Assembly: GCF_000093085.1 (NCBI RefSeq)
Contig: NC_014219.1
Location: 3,402,384 to 3,466,383, forward strand
Length of the DNA stretch: 64,000 nt
From: [Bacillus] selenitireducens MLS10
GTDB taxonomy: Bacteria > Bacillota > Bacilli > Bacillales > Salisediminibacteriaceae
Direction: 5' to 3'
In this document: in pieces, positions 1-10,096 of the stretch
Position numbering within the stretch: position 1 is the stretch's first letter
How the letters are laid out: each line of letters starts with the position of its first letter
Position numbers and translations under genes: made by a program
Notes under the pieces: model-generated
Database searches by the model: none
Told to the model about the DNA's origin: nothing
Seen by the model: the letters and a program-made list of their open reading frames with translations, nothing else

Positions 1-1234
<1,234 letters not shown>

Positions 1235-1238
<4 letters not shown>

Positions 1239-1732
1239 AAGTCTCCGCCTACTTCTTTCAGTGTTTCCTGAATCAGCTTCTCCTGCTCTTTTTCATCGAG
1301 CTCCTTTTCAATGACCTTGGATGCCACAAGGACGGAAAGGGTCGACACCTGCTCGCGCAGGGCGGAGACAGCCTGTTCTTTTTCAGAGTTGATCTCGGCT
1401 TTCGCCGTTTCCTTGAGACGCTCGGCCTCTGTGCGGGCGCTTGCCACGATATCCGCAGCCTGCTGATCACTCATTTTCTTTGCATTCTCTACGATTTCTT
1501 TTGCCTCCTGGCGGGCAGTCTGAATCGCTTCACGCTGTTCTTTAAGATACTGTTCTGCCTCATCACGGTTCTTTTCTGCGGATTTGATCTGATCAGCGAC
1601 GTGTTTCTCCCGCTTCTCCATCATATCCATGATCGGACCGAAGGCATATCTCTTGAGAAGCCACATGAGGAATAAAAACGCCAGGATTTGATAAACGGCG
1701 TTTAACCATTCAATTTCATAGATATCAAACAA
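1235..1732 (-). CDS. atpF: ATP synthase F0 subunit b
   Basis: 165 residues: one N-terminal membrane helix (about residues 8-25), then a long charged helix rich in Glu, Lys, Ala and Gln that forms the peripheral stalk. The start codon is TTG (revcomp of 1730-1732), placed by a strong Shine-Dalgarno (GGGAGG) nine bases upstream; no ATG is available at the right place. A weak start fits the need for fewer b than c subunits, but that is inference. It ends in a 4-bp overlap with atpH. A 152-bp gap with two stem-loops separates it from atpE. Confidence 0.96.
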
Positions 1733-1779
1733 TGTGTTTCGCCTCCCTTATTCACGATCATTGTAAGCGAATGTACAGA

Positions 1780-1861
1780 AAACGATGGTGCGTTGACCAT
1801 CGGAATCCATCGGTTACAAAAGGAATGGCGAAGAATAAGTGATGATGCCTTCTTCGCCATT
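1780..1861 (-). other. Two stem-loops between atpE and atpF
   Basis: On the minus-strand mRNA a perfect 12-bp stem (1824-1835 with 1850-1861, arm AATGGCGAAGAA, 14-nt loop) lies just after the atpE stop. A second 7-bp stem (1783-1789 with 1796-1802) is followed by TTTT. They could protect the 3' end of a processed atpE message or act as a partial terminator, adjusting subunit stoichiometry. The structure is visible; the role is inference. Confidence 0.6.
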
Positions 1862-1884
1862 TTGTCCGTACTTGACCTGTCAGA

Positions 1885-2106
1885 TTACATATTTCCGAGT
1901 AATAAGAAGGCAATAACGATCGCGAAGATTGGAAGTGCCTCAACAAGCGGTACACCGATGAACATGACGGTTTGAAGCGGTCCACGGATCTCCGGCTGAC
2001 GAGTGATTCCCTGCAACGTACTGCGGACGACGATTGCCACCCCAAATGCACCTGCGATTGCTGCCAAACTTGCTGTGATTGCTACTGCAATAGCGACTGT
2101 TCCCAT
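1885..2106 (-). CDS. atpE: ATP synthase F0 subunit c, alkaliphile type
   Basis: 73-residue, two-helix hairpin proteolipid that makes the rotor ring. Helix 1 holds A18-x-A20-x-G22-x-A24, replacing most of the GxGxGxG of neutralophiles; the polar loop is TRQPEIRG. Helix 2 holds the ion-carrying Glu56 within P53-L-V-E56-A-L-P59, i.e. the PxxExxP motif known from alkaliphilic Bacillus species such as B. pseudofirmus OF4. No Na+-binding polar set is evident, so H+ coupling is likely. The Shine-Dalgarno (AAAGGGAGG) is the strongest of the operon, as expected for a subunit needed in about 10-13 copies. Confidence 0.98.
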   Translation of the reverse strand: MGTVAIAVAITASLAAIAGAFGVAIVVRSTLQGITRQPEIRGPLQTVMFIGVPLVEALPIFAIVIAFLLLGNM

Positions 2107-2250
2107 GATAAAAATCCTCCCTTTACATACTTTAAAAGTTTTTGTTTTGTATGAATGAATTCACCCTGCCTGTCCTGCAGACTCAGGTTCTTATTCAACA
2201 TTGTTTCATGCGCATCCTGTGCGCGTTTTTTGTTATGCTGTCTTATCTCG

Positions 2251-2976
2251 TTAATGATCTTCCGATACTTTATGAGCCATGTACACCATCGTCAGCATGG
2301 CGAAGATGAAGGCCTGAAGCGACCCGATGAAGACACTGAATGCCTGGAAAATCACGAGTGGGAAAAATGCCCCGAATGTCCAGAATACGCTCGCAAATGC
2401 ACCGAGTCCGACGAGCATGACCATGATCATTTCCTTTGCGAAAATGTTCGCGTAGAGTCGCATGCCGAGCGTCAATGTATTGGAAAAGTCCTCAATAATC
2501 TTAAACGGTGCCATAAAAGGCGCCGGGCGGAAATAATCCTTCCCGTACTCTTTCGGTCCCCTCAGCTTCCAGCCGTAGATGTGGGTCAATACCACAACGA
2601 AGAGAGCCAGTGAGATCGTCAAGACCGGATTTGACGTTGGTGAGTTCCACCAGACGTAGTGCTCTTCTGTCGCGAGCTCGAACGGTACACCCATCATGTT
2701 TGCTACGAAGACGTAGAGAATAATGGTGATCCCGAGCATCACGAAATGCTGCCCCTGTTTCCAGTCCATCGTACTGCTGATGATGTTTTTGATGAATTGA
2801 ACCAGGTATTCCAATGCGTTTTGTGCCCCTGTCGGGTACATCTGAATCTTTCTCGACATGAAGAAGGCAACGAGGAAGACAATGACCATCGCAACCGTTG
2901 TGGTAAACAGTGCAGGGATGTTTAACGTCATCCATGGAATGCCGAACAGGTCGACTTTCAGAAATTTACTATCCAA
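2251..2976 (-). CDS. atpB: ATP synthase F0 subunit a, with alkaliphile-type lysine
   Basis: 241-residue polytopic membrane protein forming the proton half-channels next to the c-ring. The essential arginine is Arg173 in LGMRLYANIFAKEM, and Lys181 replaces the glycine found after the motif in most bacteria (FAKE rather than AGE). A lysine at this place (Lys180 in B. pseudofirmus OF4) is known to be needed for ATP synthesis at high pH. The conserved C-terminal LQAFIFAMLTMVYM is present. The start is TTG (2974-2976) behind GAGGTGAAAAGGA. It lies between atpI and atpE. Confidence 0.97.
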   Translation of the reverse strand: MDSKFLKVDLFGIPWMTLNIPALFTTTVAMVIVFLVAFFMSRKIQMYPTGAQNALEYLVQFIKNIISSTMDWKQGQHFVMLGITIILYVFVANMMGVPFELATEEHYVWWNSPTSNPVLTISLALFVVVLTHIYGWKLRGPKEYGKDYFRPAPFMAPFKIIEDFSNTLTLGMRLYANIFAKEMIMVMLVGLGAFASVFWTFGAFFPLVIFQAFSVFIGSLQAFIFAMLTMVYMAHKVSEDH

Positions 2977-3039
2977 TCCTTTTCACCTCTTTTCAGACAT
3001 TACAGAATGGGTCGTGCAAAATGTGGAACCAGCACTGCC

Positions 3040-3420
3040 TCACTTCGTTTCTTTCAGATCACGGATGTGAAACAGCGGTTCTATTAACAGAATGACATAG
3101 GTCACGGTAAGACCCAGGATCACTCCTGTCAACGAGAGATAATGAGGAACCTGCTGCGCAAGCCAAATGGCAAAGAGAAACACCAACAGCCTCGAGAGGG
3201 TTCCAAGGGTTGGCCGCGGTTTTCGGTCCGCGGTCATCTTCCCGATACGTGACACCTGAGCGTAGGTCATCCAAAGACTGATCAGGCTGAAGCTCGTGCC
3301 AAAGGCCAGACCTGTCCAGAATGGCCGGTCGCCTCCGAAAACGATCATCAGGAGAAAGACAACGGCCAGGACGATGGTGATCGCGGCGTATCGGATAAAC
3401 AGTTTGCGGATATCATTCAT
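3040..3420 (-). CDS. atpI: ATP synthase subunit I
   Basis: 126 residues with about four hydrophobic segments and little other sequence character. Position in front of atpB and the family pattern identify it as AtpI, a membrane protein that helps assemble the c-ring (known for Bacillus and Na+ ATP synthases). The start ATG (3418-3420) overlaps the atpZ stop in ATGA, so the pair is translated together. The assignment rests on context as much as sequence. Confidence 0.9.
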   Translation of the reverse strand: MNDIRKLFIRYAAITIVLAVVFLLMIVFGGDRPFWTGLAFGTSFSLISLWMTYAQVSRIGKMTADRKPRPTLGTLSRLLVFLFAIWLAQQVPHYLSLTGVILGLTVTYVILLIEPLFHIRDLKETK

Positions 3421-3656
3421 TGTGCATCGTCCTCGTCTCCATAGAACTGACGGATTACGCGGAAGATGCCAATGACGCCTGTCGTCAGTCCGACAAGCAT
3501 GCCTCCGGCAATGAACAGGCCACTGCCGTCGTAGCGCTCATCAAGCCATCTGCCGACGAAAACGCCGAGCAAAACCGGCCCGATAAAATACGCACTGATC
3601 GTACTCATCAACGCAAAGGAACGAACCAATTGCCGATGCCTGGGTTCTTGTGCCAT
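3417..3656 (-). CDS. atpZ: AtpZ/AtpI family protein, first gene of the atp operon
   Basis: 79-residue protein with two membrane helices separated by a short basic/acidic loop (VGRWLDERY), then IAGGMLVGLTTGVIGIFRVI. This is the AtpZ family, found at the head of atp operons in alkaliphilic Bacillus, where AtpZ with AtpI has been linked to Mg2+ uptake and ATP synthase stability. The ATG at 3654-3656 is chosen because GGAG lies eight bases upstream; an in-frame GTG at 3690-3692 would give 91 residues but has no clear Shine-Dalgarno. It overlaps atpI by 4 bp. Confidence 0.88.
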   Translation of the reverse strand: MAQEPRHRQLVRSFALMSTISAYFIGPVLLGVFVGRWLDERYDGSGLFIAGGMLVGLTTGVIGIFRVIRQFYGDEDDAQ

Positions 3657-4012
3657 GGGGTATTCTCCATCCGGGTATCCGTCTGATGCCACAGCCAGGT
3701 CCTGGATGCTGACGACAGAATCTCGTCATGAAGCAGGTTAGTGGTTACTAACCTTACGAAGGGGGGAATAGGGATATTGGGGCAGGAAAAACGGGTCGTG
3801 TTCGTGATGATATGTATGGCATACTCGCGATGCCTGTTCTTCAGAGCATCGCCTTGCCGGAACTGGCAATTGCCAGAACGGCTGTTTCAGCGTGTACAGC
3901 GTGTCATTGTACGCCTTCGAGTGTACCTGTCCGAGAAGTCCCTGTTCCTTTTTTCCAATATCGGCTGATCCCTTGTGCCTCATGCCGTCAGCTCGACTGC
4001 GTACACCATGTT
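3657..4012 (-). other. Long untranslated leader of the atp operon
   Basis: About 350 bases between the best promoter and atpZ with no convincing gene on either strand. Short open frames exist but resemble no family and lack ribosome sites. It holds a perfect 14-bp palindrome (3863-3876, CTGGCAATTGCCAG) flanked by GCCG/CGGC, which would fold into one stem in the leader RNA. A regulatory role is possible, not shown. Confidence 0.45.
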
Positions 4013-4041
4013 ATCGTACAACAGTCATGGGGTTGTGTCAA
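4013..4041 (-). promoter_or_regulatory. Candidate sigma-A promoter of the atp operon
   Basis: Minus-strand TTGACA (4036-4041), 17-bp spacer, TACGAT (4013-4018). The -35 is perfect and the -10 matches at four of six bases. Another candidate -10 (TATAAT, minus strand near 4150) has no good -35. The next genes downstream are atpZ-I-B-E-F-H-A. Confidence 0.6.
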
Positions 4042-4206
4042 TGAACACAAGCGTTCGAACCCGTTTAAGAGAACGGTTTCACAAATCCGGAAAGAAAAAG
4101 ACAATTCATCTTGTCACCGAATTGTCACTTTTCGTTTCCTATTATACATAAGATTACAAAGATTGTGTGTACTTTTTTATAAAAACTCTAAAGAAAGAAT
4201 ATTCAG

Positions 4207-4259
4207 ATAAAAACGGGACCCGCCACGTTTCTGCACGGTGGCAAAACGCCGGCGGATCC
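4207..4259 (-). terminator. Rho-independent terminator after wecB/mnaA
   Basis: Minus-strand 9-bp stem (4251-4259 with 4216-4224, one G-U pair) plus an inner GCCAC/GTGGC pairing, followed by a run of five T. It lies 17 bp past the wecB stop and separates wecB from the atp promoter. Confidence 0.8.
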
Positions 4260-4275
4260 GATTGCAACAGGACTC

Positions 4276-5421
4276 CTACAGCGGCCGGAATGACGACGGC
4301 GCATCGCTTCTGAGCCCGTAATAGTAGCGGATCGCTTCCGTGATTCTCAATGAGGCCTGACCGTCCCCATAGGGATTGGAAGCTTTGGACATGGCGCTGT
4401 AAGCTCCCTCATCCTCAAGAAGCGTCTTCGCGTCCTGATAAATCGCCTCTTCATTCGTCCCGGAGAGCTTGAGTGTCCCGGCCTCAATCCCTTCAGGCCG
4501 TTCTGTCGTATCCCGAAGGACAAGCACCGGTACGCCGAGGGAAGGGGCTTCTTCCTGCACGCCGCCGGAATCAGTGAGAATGATATGCGCCCGTGCAGCG
4601 AAGTTATGGAAATCCCGGACGCCGAGGGGGTCAATCAGCTGAATCCGCTCATCATTGCCGAGGATTTCGTCGGCTAGTTCCCGGACAACCGGATTCAGGT
4701 GCACGGGGTAAATGACCCGGACATCGTCGTGTTCGGTGACGAGCCTCTTGATCGCCCGGAACATGTTTTTCATCGGTTCGCCGAGGTTCTCTCTCCGGTG
4801 CGCCGTGACAAGGATCAGACGGTCGTCTCCGAGGGCCTTCAGGCTCTCGTGTTCGTAACCATCATCCACCGTCGTCTGCAGGGCATCGATGGCGGTGTTC
4901 CCAGTAATGAAAATCCGCTCCTGCTTCTTCCCCTCCTGCAGGAGGTTTTCCTCCGCTTTCTGTGTCGGGGAGAAATGCAGATCACTGATGACGCCGGTCA
5001 GCTGCCGGTTCATCTCTTCAGGGAACGGCGAGTACTTATTCCAGGTTCTGAGCCCTGCTTCCACGTGACCGACGGCAATCTGGTTATAGTACGCCGCGAG
5101 ACTCGCCACAAATGTGGTCGTGGTATCGCCGTGAACGAGGACCATATCCGGCTTCAGCCGTTTCATGACCTCATCGAGGCCTTCGAGGGCCTTTGTTGTT
5201 ACGCCGGTCAGGGTCTGTCTCGCCTGCATGATGTTGAGGTCCTCATCCGGAGTGACGTCAAAAATAGCCAGCACCTGATCGAGCATTTCCCGATGCTGTC
5301 CGGTAACGACCGTGACGGATTCGAGATCCTCCGTCTTCTCAAGCTGCTTGACGAGAGGACACATTTTGATCGCTTCCGGCCGTGTGCCGAAGATCGTCAT
5401 GATTTTCTTTTTCGCCTGCAT
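4276..5421 (-). CDS. mnaA: UDP-N-acetylglucosamine 2-epimerase (non-hydrolysing)
   Basis: 381 residues. It interconverts UDP-GlcNAc and UDP-ManNAc in the cytoplasm, feeding teichoic-acid linkage-unit or other surface polymer synthesis. Family marks: FGTRPEAIKMCPL at the N terminus, HVEAGLRTWNKYSPFPEEMNR, VTAHRREN, and LTDSGGVQEEAPSLGVPVLVLR near the C terminus. The open frame extends far upstream, but the true start is the ATG at 5419-5421, with AAGGAGG eight bases before it; the longer N terminus overlaps upp and has no family match. It sits between upp and atp as in other Bacillales (called wecB or mnaA). Confidence 0.96.
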   Translation of the reverse strand: MQAKKKIMTIFGTRPEAIKMCPLVKQLEKTEDLESVTVVTGQHREMLDQVLAIFDVTPDEDLNIMQARQTLTGVTTKALEGLDEVMKRLKPDMVLVHGDTTTTFVASLAAYYNQIAVGHVEAGLRTWNKYSPFPEEMNRQLTGVISDLHFSPTQKAEENLLQEGKKQERIFITGNTAIDALQTTVDDGYEHESLKALGDDRLILVTAHRRENLGEPMKNMFRAIKRLVTEHDDVRVIYPVHLNPVVRELADEILGNDERIQLIDPLGVRDFHNFAARAHIILTDSGGVQEEAPSLGVPVLVLRDTTERPEGIEAGTLKLSGTNEEAIYQDAKTLLEDEGAYSAMSKASNPYGDGQASLRITEAIRYYYGLRSDAPSSFRPL

Positions 5422-5527
5422 GATACTGCCTCCTTCAATGTGATCAGGGCTTGTCTGCCCGTTTTGAAAAACCGGAGGGCAGGGTTCCTGGTTCGGGAAC
5501 CGGTGCGGCCTCCGGTCTGTTTGGGTC

Positions 5528-6169
<642 letters not shown>

Positions 6170-6341
6170 TCATTTCGTTGTCTTCGGTATGTAACGCTCC
6201 CCTATGGTCTCAAAACCATCGTGTCCATTATACATGAACCGAAGCATAAGCGGGCGTTCTCCCCGGAAATTGTACGTGAAAATGTGTACCGCTTCAAGGC
6301 TTTGTTTGGCTTTTCGGGCATTTTTCGCTTTGTCCCCACAC

Positions 6342-6375
6342 AAAGCGCCGTCCCCGGTCAGGGAGACAGCGCTTT
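6342..6375 (-). terminator. Hairpin after glyA
   Basis: Minus-strand 14-bp stem (AAAGCGCTGTCTCC with GGGGACGGCGCTTT, wobble pairs included) 12 bp past the glyA stop. There is no long T-run, so it may act as a weak terminator or an mRNA-stabilising hairpin. Confidence 0.6.
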
Positions 6376-6386
6376 TCATTGATGCT

Positions 6387-7649
6387 TTACCGTTCGTAAA
6401 GCGGGTATTGGCTCGTCAGGTCCTGAACAGCCTTACGGGCATCGTTCAGTGCCTCTTCGTTATCGTGATTCTTCAGAACAAGTGCAATAATCTTACCGAC
6501 GGTCGTCGCGTCCTTTTCGTCAAAACCGCGGGACGTGATGGCTGCGGTTCCGATCCGGATACCGCTTGTGACAAACGGGCTTTCCGGGTCGAACGGGATC
6601 GTGTTTTTATTCGTTGTAATCCCGACTGCATCGAGCGCCGCTTCGGCATCTTTCCCTGTCAGTTCAAGATTTCTGAGGTCAAGGAGAACCAGGTGATTGT
6701 CCGTGCCGTTCGATACAAGGTTCACTCCTTCAGACATAAGGGACTGAGCAAGAGCCTTGGCGTTCATCTTAACCTGCGTCGAATACGCCTTGAAATCTTC
6801 CGTCAGTGCTTCACCGAATGCCACGGCTTTCGCGGCGATGACGTGCATGAGCGGGCCACCCTGGATACCGGGGAAGATGGATTTGTCTACCTTCTTGGCA
6901 TACTCTTCCTTACAGAGAATCATCCCGCCGCGCGGGCCTCGCAGGGTTTTGTGCGTCGTTGTCGTGACAAAATCCGCATAAGGAACCGGACTTTCGTGTT
7001 CACCTGTGGCGACGAGACCGGCGATGTGCGCCATGTCCACCATCAGATATGCCCCCACTTCATCCGCAATTTCACGGAAACGGGCGAAATCGATCGCCCG
7101 CGGGTAGGCACTCGCACCGGCCACGATCATTTTCGGCTTATGTTCTCGGGCTTTTGCCAATACATCATCATATTCGAGGAGACCCGTATCTTTGTCCACG
7201 CCGTAATCAACAAAGTTAAACTGCTTGCCGCTGAAGTTGACCGGGCTTCCGTGGGTCAGGTGTCCGCCGTGGGACAGATTCATGCCGAGGACGGTATCGC
7301 CGTGCTCGAGAAACGCAAAATAAACGGCCATATTCGCCTGTGCACCTGAATGAGGCTGCACGTTGGCATGTTCGGCACCAAAAAGCTCTTTCGCACGGTC
7401 TCTTGCAAGGTTTTCCGCAACGTCAACGTACTCGCATCCACCGTAGTAGCGTTTGGACGGATACCCTTCCGCATACTTGTTCGTCAGAACGGAGCCCTGT
7501 GTTTCCATAACGGCTTCGGATACGAAATTCTCTGACGCGATGAGCTCAATATTCTGTTGCTGGCGTTTTCGTTCCGCTTCGATGGCTGCGAATACTTCGG
7601 CGTCCTGTGCCTGCAATTCGACTAAATCACGACGTTCCATTGTTTTCAT
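6387..7649 (-). CDS. glyA: Serine hydroxymethyltransferase
   Basis: 420 residues. PLP enzyme converting serine and tetrahydrofolate to glycine and 5,10-methylene-THF. Marks: [11 protein letters not shown] near residue 37, [15 protein letters not shown] at about 57-71, and the PLP lysine Lys234 in [14 protein letters not shown]. Length and ends match the bacterial enzyme. The first ATG (7647-7649) has AGGGAGG nine bases upstream. It stands alone between a c-di-GMP protein gene and upp; in B. subtilis the upstream neighbour would be ywlG, so this is where the signalling block was inserted. Confidence 0.98.
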   Translation of the reverse strand: MKTMERRDLVELQAQDAEVFAAIEAERKRQQQNIELIASENFVSEAVMETQGSVLTNKYAEGYPSKRYYGGCEYVDVAENLARDRAKELFGAEHANVQPHSGAQANMAVYFAFLEHGDTVLGMNLSHGGHLTHGSPVNFSGKQFNFVDYGVDKDTGLLEYDDVLAKAREHKPKMIVAGASAYPRAIDFARFREIADEVGAYLMVDMAHIAGLVATGEHESPVPYADFVTTTTHKTLRGPRGGMILCKEEYAKKVDKSIFPGIQGGPLMHVIAAKAVAFGEALTEDFKAYSTQVKMNAKALAQSLMSEGVNLVSNGTDNHLVLLDLRNLELTGKDAEAALDAVGITTNKNTIPFDPESPFVTSGIRIGTAAITSRGFDEKDATTVGKIIALVLKNHDNEEALNDARKAVQDLTSQYPLYER

Positions 7650-7763
7650 TGCAAAAAACCTCCCTGATCGTCACGCATCTGCGCGCTGAAAAAACTTGTC
7701 TGAACGGACTTCCGGCTGGCTTGATCGGCTTTGTGATGTTTCTTACCACTGTCATTACAGCTT

Positions 7764-7792
7764 ATTCTACAACGTCGGCAGGGGAATGAAAA
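7764..7792 (-). promoter_or_regulatory. Candidate sigma-A promoter for glyA
   Basis: Minus-strand TTTTCA (7787-7792), 17-bp spacer, TAGAAT (7764-7769), about 115 bp upstream of glyA. Position between the upstream gene's terminator and glyA supports it; hexamers match four and five of six bases. Confidence 0.5.
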
Positions 7793-7904
7793 GGGGTTTC
7801 GGGAAGTCAGACTGATGATAGCGCATACAATTTCGAATTGCCAGTTAATTTATTGTTGCCCCACCGGAAAATGACTGATCATCCGGTTTTCACCTTGCAT
7901 AAAT

Positions 7905-7932
7905 ACGCAAAAGAGCCCCCTGAAGGACTCTT
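7905..7932 (-). terminator. Terminator after the first GGDEF-EAL gene
   Basis: Minus-strand stem AAGAGTCC with GGGGCTCTT (7911-7932) followed by a short T-rich stretch (TTGCGTATTT). It is 12 bp past the stop codon. Confidence 0.65.
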
Positions 7933-7944
7933 GTCTGCTTTTTT

Positions 7945-10041
7945 CTATTTCTTACTTCGCTTCAGCCAGATCCGTTCTGTCTTCCGCGCCGGGAGCGGCT
8001 TACTGAAGAAAAAGCCCTGAAGTTCGTCGCATTGCTCACGGGTCAGAAAATCGGCGTGCGACTCGGTTTCGACACCTTCCGCTGTGACCGTCATGTTCAG
8101 ATTCTTCGCGAGCTGAATGATCGTTCGAACGACAGAGCAGTTCTCCTCAGACAGATGGATGATGAACGATTTGTCGATTTTGATCCGGTCGAAGGGATAG
8201 CCGCCGAGAAAGCCAAGGGAGCTGTATCCCGTCCCGAAATCATCCATGCTGATCATGACGCCGATCTCTTTCAGTTTCTTCATCGTCGTCCGCGTCAGCT
8301 GCGGGTTCTCCGTCACGCTCTCGGTCACTTCAAGTTCTATCATCGCCGGATCCACCCCCGACGCATTGATCTGCTCGCTGACAAAATCGGCAAAATCCGA
8401 CTGGGTAAACTGCTGGACCGAAATATTGATGGAGACCGGCAGCACATGCCCCGCCTGATGCCACTTTCTCACCTGCTCTATGCTGTGTTTCAATACCCAC
8501 TGGCCAAGGGAAATGATCAGACCGGACTTCTCTGCAACGGGAATAAACTCCGCCGGGCTCAGTTCACCAAAGATCGGATGATGCCAACGAAGAAGGGTTT
8601 CAAAACCGCACAGCTTCCTCGTCTTCGCATTGACCTTTGCCTGATATACGAGATAAAATTGGTCCCGGCTTGCTTCCTTACGCAATTCTCCTTCAATGAG
8701 AATACGCCGGTCGAGCATATTGCGGATGGACGCATCAAAAAGAACAAACGTGTTGCCCCCCTGTTCTTTGGCGCTGCTGATGGCCGCTTCCGCTGATTGA
8801 ATCAGCTCGTCCGTCCCTTGTGCATGTAACGGATAGAGTCCGACGCCAATACTCGCCGTCGTATGAATCTCCATACCTCTCACGATATATGCTTTGGACA
8901 GGTATTCCACGAGCACGGAGCATCGGTAGTGCAGGTATTCACGATCTCTCTTGCTCCGCTCCTGACAAGCCATGACAATTGCAAATTCATCACCTGTAAA
9001 TCTTGTCAGATAATCGTCTTCCTCGAGCAGTTCCTCAAGCCTTGTGGCAATTTCCCGGAGGAGTTCGTCACCGACGCGGTGTCCGAGGGTTTCATTAATG
9101 TTTTGAAAACGGTCGAGATTGACGAGCAGAACGGCAAATTCATAATCTCCATCTGACTCGGCAGCCTTACGCCGATCCACTTCTTTTTCAAAGCTCCTGC
9201 GGTTCGGAAGGCCGGTCAGCTCATCAAAATAGGCCATCTTATGAATCTGGCGCGCCTGCCTTGTCTGCTCGGTAATATCCACAATCGACCCGGCGAGTTC
9301 CACATCCCCGGCTTCTTCCCTGATGATGCCGATATTGACAAGATAGTGCCGGTTTTGTATATCGAGTTCAAAACGGGTCTGACCGGTGGCCAATGCGGTT
9401 CTGAAGGCCTGATCAATGCGGGTGGCGATCGGTTTATCGAAGATTTCATAGATCGTTTTGCCGTAGACGGCGTCGGTAGTCCGTTTCAGCTTTTCGGCAA
9501 TCAGACCTTCGCTCATCGTAAAGACATACGAGCCTTCCGGCTGCTGCTTCAGCTTAAACACCCCGTTTTGCAGGTGCTGAATCACGATCCGGTAATCATC
9601 TTCAAGGGCCTGTTTCAGCTTCAGTTCCGCAGACACCCGGTCTGAAATATCATGGCGGATGGCGATGAAGCGTTCAATCCGGTGATGGGTATCCCGAATG
9701 GGGATGATCGTGGAGCTCGTCCAGTAGATCCGGCCGTCTTTCGCTTTGTTCCTGATCTCACCGCTCCAGATCTCGCCCTGTAGAATCGTGTCCCACATTT
9801 CTTTAAAAAAGGCTTTCGGATGGTAACCGGAGTTCAGAATTCTGTGTGTCCTGCCAACCAGTTCATGATCATCATAGCCTGAAATTTCGCAAAACTTCTG
9901 GTTGACTTCCAGGATGACTCCCCGCGCATCAGTAATGGCTACAATCGTCGAAGCATCGAGCGCTGTCTGGATGTCATTGAGTTTTTTCTTCAGCTCTTCG
10001 GTGTTTTCAGCTCTGTCCGACTGGTGATCATAGCCCGCCAT
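7945..10041 (-). CDS. PAS-PAS-GGDEF-EAL c-di-GMP signalling protein (GGDEF degenerate, EAL likely active)
   Basis: 698 residues from the ATG at 10039-10041, chosen for the GAGGGGG ahead of it; 11 further upstream codons have no ribosome site. Two PAS domains (about 20-135 and 140-265), a GGDEF domain (about 270-420) and an EAL domain (about 440-690). No membrane helix, so cytoplasmic. The cyclase signature reads TGDEF instead of GGDEF, suggesting weak or lost diguanylate cyclase activity. The EAL domain keeps ETLLRW, the Asn in SINIS, ELEVTES, MDDFGTGYSS, IKIDKSF and AEGVET, so c-di-GMP hydrolysis to pGpG is likely (inference). It lies 55 bp downstream of the DHH gene. Confidence 0.92.
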   Translation of the reverse strand: MAGYDHQSDRAENTEELKKKLNDIQTALDASTIVAITDARGVILEVNQKFCEISGYDDHELVGRTHRILNSGYHPKAFFKEMWDTILQGEIWSGEIRNKAKDGRIYWTSSTIIPIRDTHHRIERFIAIRHDISDRVSAELKLKQALEDDYRIVIQHLQNGVFKLKQQPEGSYVFTMSEGLIAEKLKRTTDAVYGKTIYEIFDKPIATRIDQAFRTALATGQTRFELDIQNRHYLVNIGIIREEAGDVELAGSIVDITEQTRQARQIHKMAYFDELTGLPNRRSFEKEVDRRKAAESDGDYEFAVLLVNLDRFQNINETLGHRVGDELLREIATRLEELLEEDDYLTRFTGDEFAIVMACQERSKRDREYLHYRCSVLVEYLSKAYIVRGMEIHTTASIGVGLYPLHAQGTDELIQSAEAAISSAKEQGGNTFVLFDASIRNMLDRRILIEGELRKEASRDQFYLVYQAKVNAKTRKLCGFETLLRWHHPIFGELSPAEFIPVAEKSGLIISLGQWVLKHSIEQVRKWHQAGHVLPVSINISVQQFTQSDFADFVSEQINASGVDPAMIELEVTESVTENPQLTRTTMKKLKEIGVMISMDDFGTGYSSLGFLGGYPFDRIKIDKSFIIHLSEENCSVVRTIIQLAKNLNMTVTAEGVETESHADFLTREQCDELQGFFFSKPLPARKTERIWLKRSKK

Positions 10042-10096
10042 GGAAGTCCGCCCCCTCTCATATGGTATAGACATGCTGCGTCTGAAAGGCTGTGCC

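Noticed and set aside
3738-4210. Short open frames on both strands before the atp operon
   Set aside because: No family similarity, no Shine-Dalgarno, and they overlap the promoter and leader.
6204-7349. 381-codon open frame on the + strand, antisense to glyA
   Set aside because: glyA is certain on the minus strand. The antisense frame has no ribosome site or family resemblance and results from GC-rich third positions.
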